Assembly (NCBI RefSeq): GCF_000142805.1
Contig: NC_013079.1
Location: 372,001-436,000, forward strand
DNA: 64,000 bases
Reading direction: 5' to 3'
DNA from: Lachancea thermotolerans CBS 6340
Taxonomy: Eukaryota > Ascomycota > Saccharomycetes > Saccharomycetales > Saccharomycetaceae
The notes under the pieces are model-generated. The model worked only from the letters and a program-made list of their open reading frames with translations, had not been told where the DNA came from and did not search any database. Below, one piece after another: positions 19,901-28,444 of this stretch. Position 1 is the stretch's first letter; every line of letters begins with the position of its first letter. Position numbers and translations under genes: made by a program.

Positions 19901-20303
19901 AGCAGTCCAATTTTTGATGGGCTATTTCAATTCCATCAGCTCTACCACAAACACCACGCCTCAGCACTCGGTTGAGAACTCTCCTCTTTTGAGTCCTATG
20001 ATGTCTCAGGGCATGGCGAATGATGTTACATCGCCTGGTGCTCAAAGCTCTGGCAGCTCGTACTTCAGTCTTGGCAGGAATGTCACCCATGTTGACTTTC
20101 TAGCCATCACAGGATCTTCCTCACCTGTAATTGAACCATTGTTCGACTACGTTAACGATCTGGCGAAAAAGAGATCTATTAAAACGGGCTACAGTGTAGT
20201 CTACGGTATTTCCTCGCTCTCCACCTATGCCAAGGATCACGTAGAGGGTCTCAACGAGCTGTTTAGTATGCTTGAGAAACTAATTGAGTCGCACCAAAAC
20301 TGA
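16986..20303 (+). CDS. TPS3: Tps3/Tsl1, regulatory subunit of trehalose-6-phosphate synthase/phosphatase
   Basis: A large regulatory subunit that holds together the Tps1-Tps2 complex, which makes trehalose from UDP-glucose and glucose-6-phosphate. The 1105-residue product begins MVVIVVSLFLPFQPQFEID, the conserved Tps3/Tsl1 start. It has a disordered Ser/Pro-rich region to about residue 330, then a GT20 synthase-like domain (about 365-810) with WGTMGIPTD-like IGTMGIPTD, HDYHLMLVP, HVSFPSSEVFRCFAQRE and NLTCHEFIV. A HAD-like domain follows from about 815. There the phosphatase nucleophile motif is replaced by FILKLSEPP, with no DxDxT, so this part is catalytically dead as in yeast Tps3 and Tsl1. 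Yeast has two such genes (YMR261C, YML100W); only one lies here, in the shared place. Confidence 0.95.
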   Translation: MVVIVVSLFLPFQPQFEIDASEGDAAALIESQPVKLPSNSYAGPESGDSLRKNRANSVHSNSPFLGSDLGDSEHANPGVSREADGTPAKGPVTDISSEKFMENLTANAHNTGATGTPVNPIHNHANTSVEEFFSSHSSAAPLANLNQSGASSKNYSATSTPGTEAIFSPVPTHDPTANLLRNVNKSLYQNVVSGGASPVLPAAFEGNTPPQASQPSGTVITPKSRELPDLNSSVVDLPKAKQQQYSLPAMRRVHRKSSNASPPPVEAKEFKAQPHLAKHALVPSALKNEVIEESDSDNFLSDNEGDERSRVPQFGGYSNTARTRSALLRGSKNIFGRVPWKIVASGKGNGGLKNAITTAAAEKTIPEPVKWIGTMGIPTDSVPGNVLKDVSNELSSNYNSVAIISDDITFKGAYKNFCKQILWPTLHYQIPDNPKSKAFEDHSWNYYQDLNQSFADKIVETYNDGDIIWIHDYHLMLVPGMVRQKIPDAKIGFFLHVSFPSSEVFRCFAQRESILNGIVGANYVGFQTEEYARHFLQTANRLLMTDVDTKTLKYRGRVIEVGSAPIGIDAFILESELRSEQVQNWRQLIRGRWAGKKLIIGRDQFDRIRGLRKKLLAYERFLRANPDYVSRVVLIQICLGSDKDPDLEREIMIVVDRINALSPDISVSQPVVFLHQDLEFAQYLALNCEADMFLITTMREGMNLTCHEFIVCSREKNAPLLLSEFTGSASTMKDGAFLINPWDTKQIAQDIKTALDLSPEEKRRRWKELYKSIMRNDSDFWIKHSLSEINTSWDFNQERSTVFNLSLDSLLSSYKSSKKRVFILKLSEPPTARIISILSDLSATNIVYAFSSFSRNMMERLYTRTPNVGLVAENGAFVRLNGHWFNIVEDNSWKDDVIKVIEDKVERLPGSYYKAGESLVRFHAENAEDQDRVSGVVGEAITHINTLFGDRGIHAYLHKNIVFVQQVGLALKAVQFLMGYFNSISSTTNTTPQHSVENSPLLSPMMSQGMANDVTSPGAQSSGSSYFSLGRNVTHVDFLAITGSSSPVIEPLFDYVNDLAKKRSIKTGYSVVYGISSLSTYAKDHVEGLNELFSMLEKLIESHQN

Positions 20304-20580
20304 AAAAATTTACGTTTATGAGCTCATTTGAAATATAGAGACGACAATAGCCGCAGATAAACATTTAGAAAAGTTTAAACGGGGAAATATTCGCCGGGAT
20401 TGTGCAACCTTGCTTATATCAGTCAAGATTCAGCGCATCAATAGATTATTTACTGAAATTTGTCAATGACATTATATACGAACGACGAAAAATTTTAAAA
20501 AACCTGTAAGTGGTGCTCGCAAGATGTGTTAAAGTCTTGCACTAACAGATTGCATTGAACACTCATAAATCACTTAGAAG

Positions 20581-21042
20581 ATGGGTAAAAAGAACACCAA
20601 GGGTGGTAAGAAAGGTAGAAGAGGAAAGAACGACTCCGATGGTCCAAAGCGTGAGTTGATCTACAAGGATGAAGGACAAGAATACGCCCAGATCACCAAG
20701 ATGTTGGGTAACGGTAGAGTGGAGGCCTCCTGTTTTGACGGCAACAAGAGAATGGCGCACATCAGAGGTAAACTCAGAAAGAGAGTGTGGATGGGTCAAG
20801 GTGACATCATTCTAGTGTCTCTCAGAGACTTCCAGGATGACCAGTGTGACGTGGTACACAAGTACAATCTCGACGAGGCAAGGACCTTGAAAAACCAGGG
20901 CGAACTGCCAGAAAACGCCAAGATTAACGAGACTGACAACTTCGGCTTCGAGTCTGATGAAGACGTCAACTTTGAGTTCGGAAACGCCGATGACGACGAT
21001 GACGACGAGGATGACGACGAGCTCGACATTGACGATATTTAA
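20581..21042 (+). CDS. TIF11: Translation initiation factor eIF1A
   Basis: eIF1A binds the A site of the small ribosomal subunit and promotes scanning and start-codon selection. The 153-residue product matches yeast Tif11 in length. It has the basic N-terminal tail ([20 protein letters not shown]), the OB-fold at about residues 25-100 with [37 protein letters not shown], and the long acidic tail ending in DELDIDDI. Codon use is strongly biased (repeated GGT, AAG, AGA), as expected of a highly expressed gene. The start is the ATG at 20581, directly preceded by an A-rich leader. It converges with the NIPA-like gene and follows TPS3, as YMR260C and YMR261C do in S. cerevisiae. Confidence 0.98.
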   Translation: MGKKNTKGGKKGRRGKNDSDGPKRELIYKDEGQEYAQITKMLGNGRVEASCFDGNKRMAHIRGKLRKRVWMGQGDIILVSLRDFQDDQCDVVHKYNLDEARTLKNQGELPENAKINETDNFGFESDEDVNFEFGNADDDDDDEDDDELDIDDI

Positions 21043-21218
21043 TTTTGTTTTAGACGTTTTCCTCGTTTTTTCATCAGCATGCGCATCCTCTGGGTCCCGT
21101 CCTATGTACCATTATATAAATTTACTATATATCAGTAATTTTATCCTGATTGTTCTCCAATCTATGGCTGTAGCGCCAAGCGCTCCGCGCAGGCATTATT
21201 TCATGCATGGTCTATTGC

Positions 21219-22286
21219 TTAGACACGAAACCGTTCAACGTCTTCGTCTTCGCCAGTCAAGTGCACCATTTCTTCACTCTGGTACGTCTGTGAGGCCACG
21301 CGGTGGTGCGTACCTTGAAAAGATTTTCTCACAAACCCTCCAATATTGTTGTCCAGAGGAATGTTTTCTACATCCTGCTGATGGCTGAATAGTCTACTGT
21401 GGTTCTTCTTTCTAGCCAAATTCAAAAGGTAAACACCAGAAAAGATAATGAGAAACCCGCATATTAATGACGCGGAGTCCTTTGTGTTGCTTTCATCAAA
21501 GTTACGGAACAAAATGAAGGAAGCGGTAAGAGTCGCAGTCGTAAATGTCACATAGTAAAGAGGGTTCACAATAGATGTATCAAATTGATCCAGCGCCTTG
21601 TTGAAATAATTCATTTGTGTCATAATGCATACAACCACAACGATTATGAAGACGTAGGTAGAAAGATGCGTGAATTGATTATTGCCGCTTAAAGTCAACT
21701 TCAAAGCAATTCCAAATGCCTTGATTGCCATCACCGAAATAGATCCCACCGTGGAGCATATAGATATGTAAACCATGGGGTTTTTCGTTCCATAGACGGG
21801 AACCACTCTAGAAATCATAAAAACTGCAAATGCAGTCACCAGCAAAGCATAGAGTACAAATGCAGGCTGCATGGCGTAACCCAAGATTTCATCGACAGTT
21901 TCAATGTCTTTGTCAGATGGAGCATGCAATATAATGATCACGGAACCAAGGAGACATATGGCACACCCCAACTTTCCTAGAGTTCCAAGCTCTTCCTTGA
22001 GAAATATCGCCGCCAAGACTGCACCGATAATTACAGATAGCGCACCTAGCGGAGTAACCATAATTGCAGGCGCGAAGGTATATGCCGCGAAGTTAGCTAC
22101 CTCACCAACAGCCATCGTGGCCATCCCTCCCCACCAAATTGGATTTTTCAAATACTCATAGCCAGCCCCTTCGTTGTTGTTTCTCTCGGAAGCAGCGTTT
22201 AGGCCCATTTTTGTCAAAATGAAAGAACTTCCTATGGCCAAAGAAGAGGTGATGGCTAGTACGAGTCCTATGTATTTATCCTCCAT
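21219..22286 (-). CDS. NIPA-family magnesium transporter (DUF803), membrane protein
   Basis: A polytopic membrane protein of the NIPA group of the drug/metabolite transporter clan; animal members carry magnesium. From the ATG at 22286 it is 355 residues with the family start MEDKYIGLVLAITSSLAIGSSFILTKMGL. About nine hydrophobic segments follow. The signature WWGGMATMAVGEVANFAAYTFAPAIMVTPLGALSVIIGAVLAAIFLKE is nearly complete at residues 51-100, and NPLYYVTFTTATLTASFILF comes later. The last 70 residues are a hydrophilic cytosolic tail. A longer frame starts at a GTG 12 codons upstream, which I reject. The gene is inserted between TIF11 and TRM732 relative to S. cerevisiae, where to my knowledge no NIPA gene exists. 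It shares a 174-base promoter with TRM732. Confidence 0.9.
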   Translation of the reverse strand: MEDKYIGLVLAITSSLAIGSSFILTKMGLNAASERNNNEGAGYEYLKNPIWWGGMATMAVGEVANFAAYTFAPAIMVTPLGALSVIIGAVLAAIFLKEELGTLGKLGCAICLLGSVIIILHAPSDKDIETVDEILGYAMQPAFVLYALLVTAFAVFMISRVVPVYGTKNPMVYISICSTVGSISVMAIKAFGIALKLTLSGNNQFTHLSTYVFIIVVVVCIMTQMNYFNKALDQFDTSIVNPLYYVTFTTATLTASFILFRNFDESNTKDSASLICGFLIIFSGVYLLNLARKKNHSRLFSHQQDVENIPLDNNIGGFVRKSFQGTHHRVASQTYQSEEMVHLTGEDEDVERFRV

Positions 22287-22460
22287 CTCGTCGTTTCTGA
22301 AAGGATAATTGGTTAGAATCACCTATCTCAAGGCTTTGTTTGAGTTGGGCTTCAAAGCTTGTTGTTTTGTTTTGAGATTGAAAGATGGCCGATGTCAAAA
22401 TTTTAACATGGCAGACGTCGCTACTATTATTTATTTAAAAAGACCGGCAAGCTGCAAGAA

Positions 22461-25400
22461 ATGTCCAATGAGGACGGGTGCAAAGCTATCAAGCAGTTTC
22501 TAATCGGACTTAAACCCCAACAGGTGAAGAACGACACAACTATATCTGAAAAGCTGTGTTCATGTTTCATCTCAGTGATAACCGCTCTGCGCAACGAGAA
22601 TGCCATCAATGACTCTGAAAGGCTCGTCTTAACAGATAGCATCAGTATTTGGTTCTTGAGGTCCCGCCAACTTTTAGAAATGGAGCAGGATCAACAAGGA
22701 TGTTCTCCCTTCCTACAAAAGTTGCGAACCGATATCTTAACTATCGAAAATTGTACTTTTCTCTTCCACTATGTGATTGATTATTGGAATGAAGGCGGTG
22801 CTGCTTTAGCAAATTCCTTAAGTGACTTATTCACAAAGCTTTTGCAGTTGATGAAGCTAGTGCATAGCACAGCCGTATTTCAAGAAACCTTAGACGGATG
22901 GCTGTCGCAGGTTTTAGATATACCTGCTTCCATGCGGGTGCTTTATTACCTTCTTGATGTTTTCGCCTCTGAAACAAGCATGTATAAGGTGCTACAAAGC
23001 AAGCCTAATTTCGTGGCAGACTCTCTGGGCCTAATGTGGACAGAGTCTTTGGCAACGCCCATCGGCAAATGCGTCACTAGTGTTCTCCTCAACGTGTATG
23101 AAGGGCATTACCGAAAGTGCAAAAGAAGAGAAGACCTTGAGGAATGGTTTCTACTTTGGGAAGGACCAACATTGCGTTACTTTCAAGATCCTAGGATAAG
23201 CAAGAGAATTGAAATTTGCATACTTGTGCCTATTTTCAAAAGTCTATCCAACAACATATTTGGGCAGTTTGTTAATAGAAATTTCGAGTCTGAGGCTCCA
23301 GCGCTCATTCCTTTGTTAAAAATAGGTCAGGAACTTTCGATAGAGGAAGAACCGTTTGATGGCGACAAACTTGTATCACTCAAGTTTGTTGAGGAACTCT
23401 TACAACAAGATGCTTACAAGCTTTCTGCTTTTGAACTTTTGACTTTTTCTGCAAAGAAGTCTAAGGTGATTGCGCCATACATATATGACGTTATCAAACG
23501 GAATATACACGTTTTCTTTGTTGATATCGAAGTCAGGACGAGAAATGCTTTTCACAGCGTCTTGAAGCATTTTATTGATAGGGTCAGAGACTCTTCGTAT
23601 TCTCTTAATAGAGACTTTATCAGCTTACATGCTAAAAACAAGTTTCCAGATGAACAAGCCCAAAAGTTGCAGCAGATTGATGATGCTATTGATTTTCTTC
23701 AGTGGCTTACAGGCTTCTTGAAAACACAGTTGTTGCCTGGCTCTCAATACCAACGAAAAATTTTGTCTACCAAGATCCTCAAGACATTAGCCTCTTCTAG
23801 CATTGACCCCTCGATTGGGCAACCTTACCTCGATCCAAGGCTGAGAACGCCTTTTCCATTTTCGTGTAAACTCTCAGAGGATGAAACATTACAAAGGCTG
23901 CTAATAGATAATCTAACTGACAATTACAATGACATTCGCGAAAACTGTTTGCAATTATTGACAATGTTTGCCTATTCGAAGACACCAACCGGTACAGAAA
24001 ATCTTGAGGCTGTATCTAGAAAGTCCTGGGAGCTCTTAAAGTCATACAAGAACTGCGATGGAGGTGCCAAGCTTATTGAATTTCTAGTTGAAATATCGGA
24101 TGATAAGTCAACATTGGTTTATGTCCTTGTAAAAGAGTTGCAAAAAAAAATCATCAAGTCAGGCGCCTCTTTTAAGGAAGCTATAAAGACGCCTATTAGC
24201 GGGTACTTTTTGGCTTTGAGTTACATCCTTCAAAAATCTGATGCGATACCTGAAACTGTAACGCTGAGAAGCATAATAGATGAGTGCATTTCGTTGATGA
24301 ACAACAATTGGAAAGTAGTTGAGTTTGCCCTGTGCGATGATCCTTTTGAAAAAAATACACAAACACAACATGACATCTGTGAGGTTTCAGATCCCCTCGT
24401 GATTAGTTACGCATTTAGGTCAATTAAAGAGTCCGCGGGTCTGCTCGCTGCTCTTATTCGCCTTCCAGGTTTAACGATCAAGCAGCTTACTGCTTGCGGT
24501 GAACTCATGCTCGCTCAAATGTCAACAATTCGACACAGCGGCGCCTTTCAGTCTTTGATTCCCAGCTTTGCGGCTTGCTGTCGGCGTTCCAACACTGACA
24601 TCCCACAGCAGTTGCAAGTGTGGCTGGAAGAAATTTTGAATAGGCTAGAGACAAAAACACAGTTTATTACACGTCGATCCGGCGGGCTGCCCCATATTAT
24701 AACAAGTATTCTTGGCGCTGAAGACAATAAAAACAGGCCCTTGTTGAAGGTAACATTTGATAAGCTATTCTCGATAGCAAGCTTACCAGTGTCTGAGCAC
24801 GAGGAGCAAGTTGATCTGCCCCAGGTCAACGCGTTCAACTGTATTAAAGCTCTCTTTGTCGAATCTTCTTTGTCAGCCGCTTGTTCGCCCTATGTTTACC
24901 CGTCATTGGTCCTCTGCCTTCAGTCCTTCACTTCCCCATTGTGGTCTATCCGAAATTGTTCATATATGCTATTCTCAGCTTTACAAAATAGGCTGTTTGG
25001 TAAAGCGGGAAAAAGCGTTAGTGCACGTCTTTTCTTCTCTCGCTTCAGCGGTATTAGGGAGATCCTTCTCGATCAATTTAAAAGCTCAGTGAAAAATTCT
25101 CTTTGCTATCAGGATACTGCAGAAGGTTCTTCACTTTCGTCAGGCATGGATTCACAGATTGTCTCTATCTTTCTTGTTATGACAATCCTATCGCGACTGA
25201 AGCAAACACCTGGCTTTGAGGGACTTAAAGAGTTTGAGAGTCTTGTAATTAAATGTCTGGGATCCCATAATTGGACTCTGCGGCAGCTGGCCGCTCGCAC
25301 GCTACCTTCGATGTCAGATAACACTATTGATCTTGCAAAGCTACTTTTGAAGAAGCTCACGCTTGCGAGCACTAATCAAAATATGATGCATGGCTGCATT

Positions 25401-26741
25401 CTTGCTGTATCCGAGCTAATCAAAATCACAATGGAAAGCTCAAACAGTTGCAGTCTTCCTGATGAGCTTTCGCAACTTGTTGAAAGGGGAATATCGAGAG
25501 CCATAACTTCAAACAACTGTTTCGTGACTGCTAATGCATACGTTGGACTAGTGGAGCTATTATATTCAAGTGGTTCGATATCCAAAACATGTGTTTCGTC
25601 CTGGTTGCCCAAATTAGGTGAGCATTTCGTTAAGCTCAATACCAGTTACTCAGTGGATGGAACTCGACAGCTATGTCTGCGTTCGCTGCTTCTGTTCCTT
25701 CTTCGCCATGAAAACGAAGACAACTTACAGGATGTGTTATTGCTCGGCTTATATTCACCATATTTCAAAGTCCAGATTGCAGCTGCCCAGTATATCTGCA
25801 CTAATGATAAAGCAGCACATGTCAAAACTAATGCAATCGCTGATAGACTTTTGGAAATCCTTTTTGAGGATAATGCTTGGGACTATGTCAAGCTCTCTGT
25901 ATTGAGGTCGTTGATAGTACTTGAGAAGGAGGTTGACACGTCAGCATTGATGAAGTTGGTAATAAGTGCTAGAAACGATGAGCTGCGAGCGGTGGCCCTT
26001 GAGTATCTCGGTTTCTTTGTTGATAAAAACAACTCTCAGTATGACTATTACGTGAAACATTTTTCGAGAGATCAATCACCCTTCGAACTGAGAAAGTCAG
26101 CGTTAAAATCCTTGATAAATTTCTCGAAGCGGAATTCCGACATTCGTGCATCGTTTCTCATTAGTCGTTTTCTTTACGATGACGACCAAGAGTTGCGGAT
26201 GTTATCAGCAAGCTTTATCAATCAATGTGTTTTGGGGTTGAAAGGTTTTAGACAGTCGACAACTTCTGCCGTCACTGCAGATCTTTTTTTTGACACGATG
26301 GAAAGTTATCCACAATTGCCAAACGGTTTCGACACTGTCATTCTGGAAGCTCTGCAGAGAGATGTTGGAACCATTTCTTTTCAAAAATATGTGGGAGCCG
26401 GCAAGGAAGATCTATTTGAAGTCGAGCCAGAAAACCAATTCAGAAACACAATTGAGGAGGCGTCAAGGTTTATTGGTGTGTTGAAGTGTTTCTTCAAAGA
26501 GAGCAGCAGCGTACAGGCATACATTTCGACGCTACTTGATGAGTTGATTGCTCAAATCAGTGACGTGGGGATAAGTGACGCGCCGCTAGGTTGGGGCTCA
26601 GACTTCAGGATATTCACACAGATAGTTTTGGCCAGGAAAATTGCCATTGAATTTGGCGTTGAGGGACTCCAAAAATTGGACAAGCTTTTAATAGCGGTCA
26701 ACTGCAACCCGCTTATTTTTGAAATAACTTCATTAGTCTAA
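22461..26741 (+). CDS. TRM732: Trm732, THADA-type partner of tRNA 2'-O-methyltransferase Trm7
   Basis: Trm732 works with Trm7 to methylate the ribose of nucleotide 32 in the anticodon loop of several tRNAs. The 1426-residue product equals the yeast protein in length (about 1420). It is a helical-repeat protein throughout. The DUF2428 core lies in the middle, with RSGGLPHIITSIL, INAFNCIKALF-like VNAFNCIKALFVESSL, and SLVLCLQSFTSPLWSIRNCSYMLFSALQNRLFG (about residues 735-860). No membrane helix or catalytic motif is expected or seen. Start ATG at 22461. Between TIF11 and ROY1 it holds the place of YMR259C. Confidence 0.94.
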   Translation: MSNEDGCKAIKQFLIGLKPQQVKNDTTISEKLCSCFISVITALRNENAINDSERLVLTDSISIWFLRSRQLLEMEQDQQGCSPFLQKLRTDILTIENCTFLFHYVIDYWNEGGAALANSLSDLFTKLLQLMKLVHSTAVFQETLDGWLSQVLDIPASMRVLYYLLDVFASETSMYKVLQSKPNFVADSLGLMWTESLATPIGKCVTSVLLNVYEGHYRKCKRREDLEEWFLLWEGPTLRYFQDPRISKRIEICILVPIFKSLSNNIFGQFVNRNFESEAPALIPLLKIGQELSIEEEPFDGDKLVSLKFVEELLQQDAYKLSAFELLTFSAKKSKVIAPYIYDVIKRNIHVFFVDIEVRTRNAFHSVLKHFIDRVRDSSYSLNRDFISLHAKNKFPDEQAQKLQQIDDAIDFLQWLTGFLKTQLLPGSQYQRKILSTKILKTLASSSIDPSIGQPYLDPRLRTPFPFSCKLSEDETLQRLLIDNLTDNYNDIRENCLQLLTMFAYSKTPTGTENLEAVSRKSWELLKSYKNCDGGAKLIEFLVEISDDKSTLVYVLVKELQKKIIKSGASFKEAIKTPISGYFLALSYILQKSDAIPETVTLRSIIDECISLMNNNWKVVEFALCDDPFEKNTQTQHDICEVSDPLVISYAFRSIKESAGLLAALIRLPGLTIKQLTACGELMLAQMSTIRHSGAFQSLIPSFAACCRRSNTDIPQQLQVWLEEILNRLETKTQFITRRSGGLPHIITSILGAEDNKNRPLLKVTFDKLFSIASLPVSEHEEQVDLPQVNAFNCIKALFVESSLSAACSPYVYPSLVLCLQSFTSPLWSIRNCSYMLFSALQNRLFGKAGKSVSARLFFSRFSGIREILLDQFKSSVKNSLCYQDTAEGSSLSSGMDSQIVSIFLVMTILSRLKQTPGFEGLKEFESLVIKCLGSHNWTLRQLAARTLPSMSDNTIDLAKLLLKKLTLASTNQNMMHGCILAVSELIKITMESSNSCSLPDELSQLVERGISRAITSNNCFVTANAYVGLVELLYSSGSISKTCVSSWLPKLGEHFVKLNTSYSVDGTRQLCLRSLLLFLLRHENEDNLQDVLLLGLYSPYFKVQIAAAQYICTNDKAAHVKTNAIADRLLEILFEDNAWDYVKLSVLRSLIVLEKEVDTSALMKLVISARNDELRAVALEYLGFFVDKNNSQYDYYVKHFSRDQSPFELRKSALKSLINFSKRNSDIRASFLISRFLYDDDQELRMLSASFINQCVLGLKGFRQSTTSAVTADLFFDTMESYPQLPNGFDTVILEALQRDVGTISFQKYVGAGKEDLFEVEPENQFRNTIEEASRFIGVLKCFFKESSSVQAYISTLLDELIAQISDVGISDAPLGWGSDFRIFTQIVLARKIAIEFGVEGLQKLDKLLIAVNCNPLIFEITSLV

Positions 26742-28232
26742 TTTTAAAAAAACTAGCTGCCTATTCAAAATGTGACCGTGCTTCTACCAAGGAGGAGTTC
26801 AGAAGATTCACTAGAAGTGATTTTTGACGAAAGTGTTGGATGCAGAATAATATACCGAATGGATTTAACCGCTTCTCGTCACGACTGAATAGCTTTAATG
26901 AGGAGTTCTTGCTGGCTCTTTGGTATTACTCCTGACGTCAGCCTCTTATCCATTTTTTCATAGTCTGTTTTCGTTTGTTCAGTTAGTGTGGGTGTCGTTT
27001 ATCATTGAAGACAGATGGAGCACTGATTAACGGCGTGGATCGTTAAAGAGTGGCAATATTCTTCTAGATTTGCTTGGCGCGTATGCCATCTTTTCGTGAT
27101 AACTTAAGTTATTTAGGTTTCTAATTTGGTACAGGTAGCCGCCAAGACAATTTATAGAGGAACCGAAGCATGCACTAAGTAAGCTGGCGGCTACATCAGC
27201 AAACGGAAAACAAAATCCTGGTGCTTGATTCGAGCCATTGAGTCTGACTGACTGTAAGTCACTAGCGTAACATATAGTGCATGTTGTCTTGCCTTTACTA
27301 GTAAACTTGCGTAGAATGCTTATTGGCAATAACTTAGCAATTGTGTTTGGTTTGATCTACTGGTATCTTAAAAATTGTGCGGTCGAAGAAGGACTTCTGT
27401 CTTAATATGCAACAAATTAATAAGATCATTAAATTTAAGAACTATCAAAATATAAAAAAACTGAAGTACACATAGTAAGCTTTTGATTAATCCTACAGGT
27501 GCAGACTAGAGAAGAGTTCGAGTGATTAAACCGCAAATGCCCAGAATTGCAGGTTTCATCAAAATTCAGCATATAAAATTCTGTTCCAGCAGCAAATCCA
27601 GAAAACAATTAGAGTTAATAGAGTTGAAACTGCCAATAAAACATAACTGCACTCCTATGATGAGAAGAAAAGCTCTTTCGGAGCTGCTGTTGTATCTCAA
27701 CCCGTTATTGCCTTCACGAAAGCTCCATTAAAGGGCAATGTGTTATAAGTCAAATAGTTTCACTATCACAAAAAGTTCACGAAATAGCGTGGAACGCAGG
27801 TAGTTAGCTTTTTGTTCAACTTCTTCAATCTATTCCCCACCTCCAGTTTAGCCAAGTACAGACCCACATTTTTTTATATCTCTGCACCTTTTCTCAGTGA
27901 TCATTGACATGATGTCGTAGGTTATTATGAGCTTCTGGATTATGATGAAGTTGGCGGTTAATAGCCTCTATACAGTCGCGATTGTTCTTCTATCCGAGAA
28001 TCCTTCTTCCTTTCTTCTACTTAATCTCATACTGAGCCTTGGATGCAGTAGTACTTATAGTTATAGATCTGGAGACCTAGAGCAAGCCTCATTATCTCTA
28101 GTGTTCCTCATTATCTCTGATGTTGTTCCTTCGTTGTCTCAGAATATCCTTGTACCATTATTGTTTTATGACACATGATTCAACACATATTCGGTTACAT
28201 ATAGAGTCTGAATCACCGACGTTCCCATCAAA
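26742..28232. other. Long spacer upstream of tRNA-Asn
   Basis: About 1.5 kb between TRM732 and the tRNA. It is AT-rich and holds a frame of about 110 codons on the minus strand (end at 27027) without an ATG, and a few short frames on the plus strand. Regions next to tRNA genes often keep relics of retrotransposon ends in yeast. A sequence starting TGTTGTATCTCAA at about 27690 recalls one known end, but I could not define both ends or flanking duplications. Confidence 0.35.
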
Positions 28233-28306
28233 GACTTCGTGGCCAAGCTGGTTAAGGCGTGCGACTGTTAATCGCAAGATCGTGAGTTCAATCCTCACCG
28301 AGGTCG
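28233..28306 (+). tRNA. tRNA-Asn (anticodon GTT)
   Basis: A 74-base cloverleaf without intron. The acceptor stem pairs GACTTCG with CGAGGTC (one G-T pair). The D arm contains AAGCTGGTTAAGGC. The anticodon loop is CTGTTAA with GTT for asparagine. The T arm GTGAG-TTCAATC-CTCAC is complete, and the discriminator base is G. The sequence differs from yeast tRNA-Asn at only a few stem positions. The internal A and B boxes are present. Confidence 0.97.
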
Positions 28307-28307
28307 A

Positions 28308-28313
28308 TTTTTT
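28308..28313 (+). terminator. RNA polymerase III terminator of tRNA-Asn
   Basis: A run of six T residues begins two bases after the mature 3' end of the tRNA, as expected for a Pol III terminator. Confidence 0.85.
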
Positions 28314-28444
28314 CGAGGTGTCTTTAATTTTTTTTTGTTGAGTTTTTGACCTCGTTATTAAACGAAGGGCATCTCGGTTTTATATACGTTTCAAGCATTG
28401 AAAGTGTTTGCTTGCTTAAAGTCATGATTCAGGCCTAGTCGGCA

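Noticed and set aside
27027-27329. Open minus-strand frame of 100 codons near the tRNA
   Set aside because: Begins at TTG, has no ATG in frame, and shows no convincing family motif; possibly a relic but not supportable.
27688-28184. Possible solo LTR relic upstream of tRNA-Asn, beginning with TGTTGTATCTCAA and ending in CAACA
   Set aside because: The start matches a short stretch of a known yeast LTR, but the interior is not recognisable, no target-site duplication is seen, and the distance to the tRNA does not fit the usual insertion position.
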